NCBI GenBank assembly: GCA_009823395.1
Contig: CM020502.1
Coordinates: 14,006,001 to 14,070,000 of the forward strand
Origin: Thamnaconus septentrionalis
Lineage: Eukaryota; Chordata; Actinopteri; Tetraodontiformes; Monacanthidae
Length of the DNA: 64,000 nt
Direction: 5' to 3'
The notes under the pieces are model-generated. The model did not search any database. It saw only the letters and a list, made by a program, of their open reading frames with translations, and was not told where the DNA came from. Of the stretch, positions 62,081 to 64,000 are shown in pieces. A program made the translations under genes and the position numbers. Positions within the stretch are counted from its first letter, which is position 1. Each line of letters starts with the position of its first letter.

Positions 62081-62208
62081 TTAATTAATCCGGTTTCCGG
62101 TGAAGTATTCAAAAAATCCGATCCAAAGCACACAAAGTGCAGACAGGGCTAACAGAGGTCCAGCTGTCCAGTCCAGTGGAACTGGGTTCATGAAATGTAG
62201 CCATGATC
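62081..62208 (-). CDS. Possible terminal coding exon of an unknown small membrane protein
   Basis: On the minus strand a strong acceptor (long T-rich tract, CTATTTTTCAG) is followed by a frame ending in TAA at 62081. It reads SWLHFMNPVPLDW, then AGPLLALSALCVLWIGFFEY, a good membrane segment, then FTGNRIN. An ATG inside would give 36 aa. It lies just upstream of mgat1. It could be the last exon of a gene whose other exons are to the right, a 5'UTR exon of mgat1 with a small frame, or chance. No family recognised. Confidence 0.3.
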
Positions 62209-62424
62209 CTGAAAAATAGAGCAGACAAACACAAAACAAAAAAGTAAATATTAAAGATTCAGATATTCAATGCACATTTATTTACTTGTGTATTAATTTT
62301 ACATAACATTTTAAAAATGGAGGATTCAACCTTGATATTTTTCTGGAGCAAAGCTCTGTCAGTGACAAGGTTTTTGTATTGGTTAGCCCCAGGTCTCAGT
62401 TTGAAAGGGCGGAGAGGTGGCAAT

Positions 62425-62545
62425 TGTTTGCAAGGGCCGAGTGGTGGCGTGTCAGCCCTGAGGCTGGGAGGTTGCTGGTTCAATACCTGTCCAAGTTATA
62501 TCAACGACTATGAAAATTGGTACCCATTTGGCAAATTTCACTCCA
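62425..62545 (+). repeat. Degenerate tRNA-type SINE head
   Basis: GAGTGGTGGCGTGTCAGCCC and GGTTGCTGGTTCAATACC resemble A and B box regions of the SINE at 46020. The body is not clearly shared. Confidence 0.4.
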
Positions 62546-62674
62546 GTGAAATTTTACAATTTGGGATCCTATTCTGTGAATTTTCAAAGCGTAGCAGACT
62601 GAATCGTAATCAAACTGAATCATGACATGTCTCAGATGGTACACCCCTGGAGCCCTCTGTCCACAATCTGAATC

Positions 62675-62690
62675 CATCCATCCATCCATC
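62675..62690. repeat. (CCAT)n short repeat
   Basis: Four CCAT units; this could be the reversed tail of a lost RTE-type LINE. Confidence 0.6.
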
Positions 62691-62699
62691 CTGGAAGGT

Positions 62700-63325
62700 T
62701 ATCGGCCGACTAAACTCAATGAAATCACCAGAAACTACGGGGCATTGTCAATCAGTGTAGCCCATAAACTGAGGCAGCATAGAAAACACATTGTAAAGAG
62801 GGATTTGCAAAGGGAAGACTGGTAGTGCACAAGAACAAACAAGCACAGAACATAAACACAGCTCTTGCAGGAACTGAGCATGAGCCACAAGAGAGAAATG
62901 TGGTCAATGTGAGACCAATTACCTCTCGGTGATGAGTTTTTTGAACAGCCAAGAGACTCGTGGATTAAGTTGTCAGTGACAATAATAATACTTTAAACAT
63001 TTGAGCCAGAGCCAAGATTTCCAGAGCATTAGAACAGCCTAAACCAATTAGTACTGGTAAAAATAGGTTGACCAGTGCTAAGCCATTAAGTATAAATAAT
63101 TACAAGGACGTGTAAGGGCTCTTTGCATCTTGATATACTCCAAGATGAGACAGGGTTCTGAAAGCTACAACGCTCGACACTCACGATTCACTCAATATTT
63201 TATGACTGTTCAAAATGTTGTCACATATAGGTTGTTGAAGAGAGGCCTCTATGGATTTGCATGCCTAACCAGCAACATTCTTTCCTTCTGCAGGTTAAAT
63301 CCAACAAACACAACTAGTTGTAATC
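62700..63325. other. No recognisable feature
   Basis: A/T-rich sequence with short open frames only. Confidence 0.35.
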
Positions 63326-63420
63326 ATCCATCTATCTTTTATACCCACTTCCTGTTGCACTCAGGGTTGTGGGGGTCTACTGAAGCAGATGCAAGCTGTC
63401 ATAGGGCGAAAGTAGCGTAC
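63326..63420 (-). repeat. Decayed SINE tail fragment
   Basis: CATCCATCTATCTTTTATAC, then CAGGGTTGTGGGGGTCTACT and GCTGTCATAGGGCGAAAGTA, a diverged match to the reversed tail of the SINE at 27292-27676. Confidence 0.6.
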
Positions 63421-63429
63421 ATCTCATTT

Positions 63430-64000
63430 ATGTCAGTAATAGAGATGTTAACAATTAATCAATTTTTGATTAATTGTCGACTAAGAATTTAATTGATTAA
63501 ATTAAATTAGCCACGATTAATTGAACATTTTTTACACGGGAGGTAGTTAATATCATTCTAACATTGTAGTGGCAGGAAAGAGCAATTCACCTGTGATGGT
63601 CATAATATACCTAGAACAAGTTACTTTTAAACAATTTTTAAAAAAAAGTTCAAATGTGACCCATTAGAAGTCAACTTAAAGTCAGAGAATAATTGTTTAG
63701 GGTGTTTTTACTTTTCTCTAATGTAAAAATGGGTCATATTGGAAACCTCAACGTTAAATAATGTGTTCCTTACACATTTTTCATTGTGAAATTTAGGTTC
63801 TAATCACTAATCAATTAATCTGTAATCGAGCGATAAGGTCAATGAAACAATCGACACTAGTCAGTGTAAAATTGTTGTAAAATTGTTACAAAAACAATTG
63901 GATTAAAAATGATTAAAAGGTTTGCGGTGTAAATTCAGGTAGTTAGTCATTTTATGTTTTAAAGGTTTTTGATTTGATTTAACACATATATTTTTGATAG
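63430..64000. repeat. A/T-rich sequence with TTAATTGATTAA motifs, perhaps hAT-related
   Basis: GTTAACAATTAATCAATTTT, GATTAATTGTCGACTAA and CTAATCAATTAATCTGTAAT recur in both directions across about 400 bp, a style seen in fish hAT-derived sequences. No coding capacity; assignment is weak. Confidence 0.3.

Overview
The window is vertebrate nuclear DNA, almost certainly from a teleost fish. It holds intron-split genes with GT/AG junctions, dense microsatellites, and fish-type retroelements and Tc1-like elements. I cannot name the species.

Five protein-coding genes can be read, in the order col28a1 (+, 3' part only) - sdhaf3 (+) - tac1 (+) - asns (-) - mgat1-like (-). The sdhaf3-tac1-asns order also occurs in mammals. 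In human, COL28A1 and MGAT1 lie elsewhere, so those two edges are fish-specific neighbours or rearrangements.

1-10.5 kb: the collagenous exons, second VWA domain and C-terminal Kunitz domain of a type XXVIII collagen. Fifteen exons are exactly 69 bp and carry the same one-residue-short interruption at the same place. 12.4-17.1 kb: two-exon sdhaf3, a mitochondrial LYR-family assembly factor for succinate dehydrogenase; its intron contains an internally deleted Tc1 element and a TTAA-flanked repeat. 17.1-32.9 kb: a 16-kb intergenic region with no gene I can support. It holds SINEs, a decayed RTE/Rex3-like LINE, an L2-like LINE fragment, a hAT-like MITE, long microsatellites and a diverged tandem duplication.

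32.9-37 kb: tac1, complete, encoding preprotachykinin (substance P and neurokinin A), with a TATA box, a strong-context upstream mini-ORF, a CTG repeat in the leader and a polyA signal. 39.4-50.8 kb: asns, complete coding region in 11 exons (561 aa), with a probable non-coding first exon near 55.8 kb. Its introns contain a decayed Tc1 transposon, LINE and SINE pieces and, in the presumed first intron, two long-inverted-repeat DNA elements (52197-53433 and 53724-55145). Both elements have 6-bp target duplications and TA...TA ends. 59.1-61.9 kb: mgat1-like, the Golgi GlcNAc-transferase I that starts complex N-glycan synthesis, split by one intron right after the metal-binding EDD motif and with a long stem. 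62-64 kb: repeat-rich, with one possible short terminal coding exon (62081-62208, -).

The genes do not form one pathway: extracellular matrix, mitochondrial complex II assembly, neuropeptide precursor, asparagine synthesis and N-glycosylation. I found no bacterial-type system, CRISPR array or new multigene system. The most unusual structures are the two foldback-like elements, the 23-residue collagen module and several perfect hairpins.
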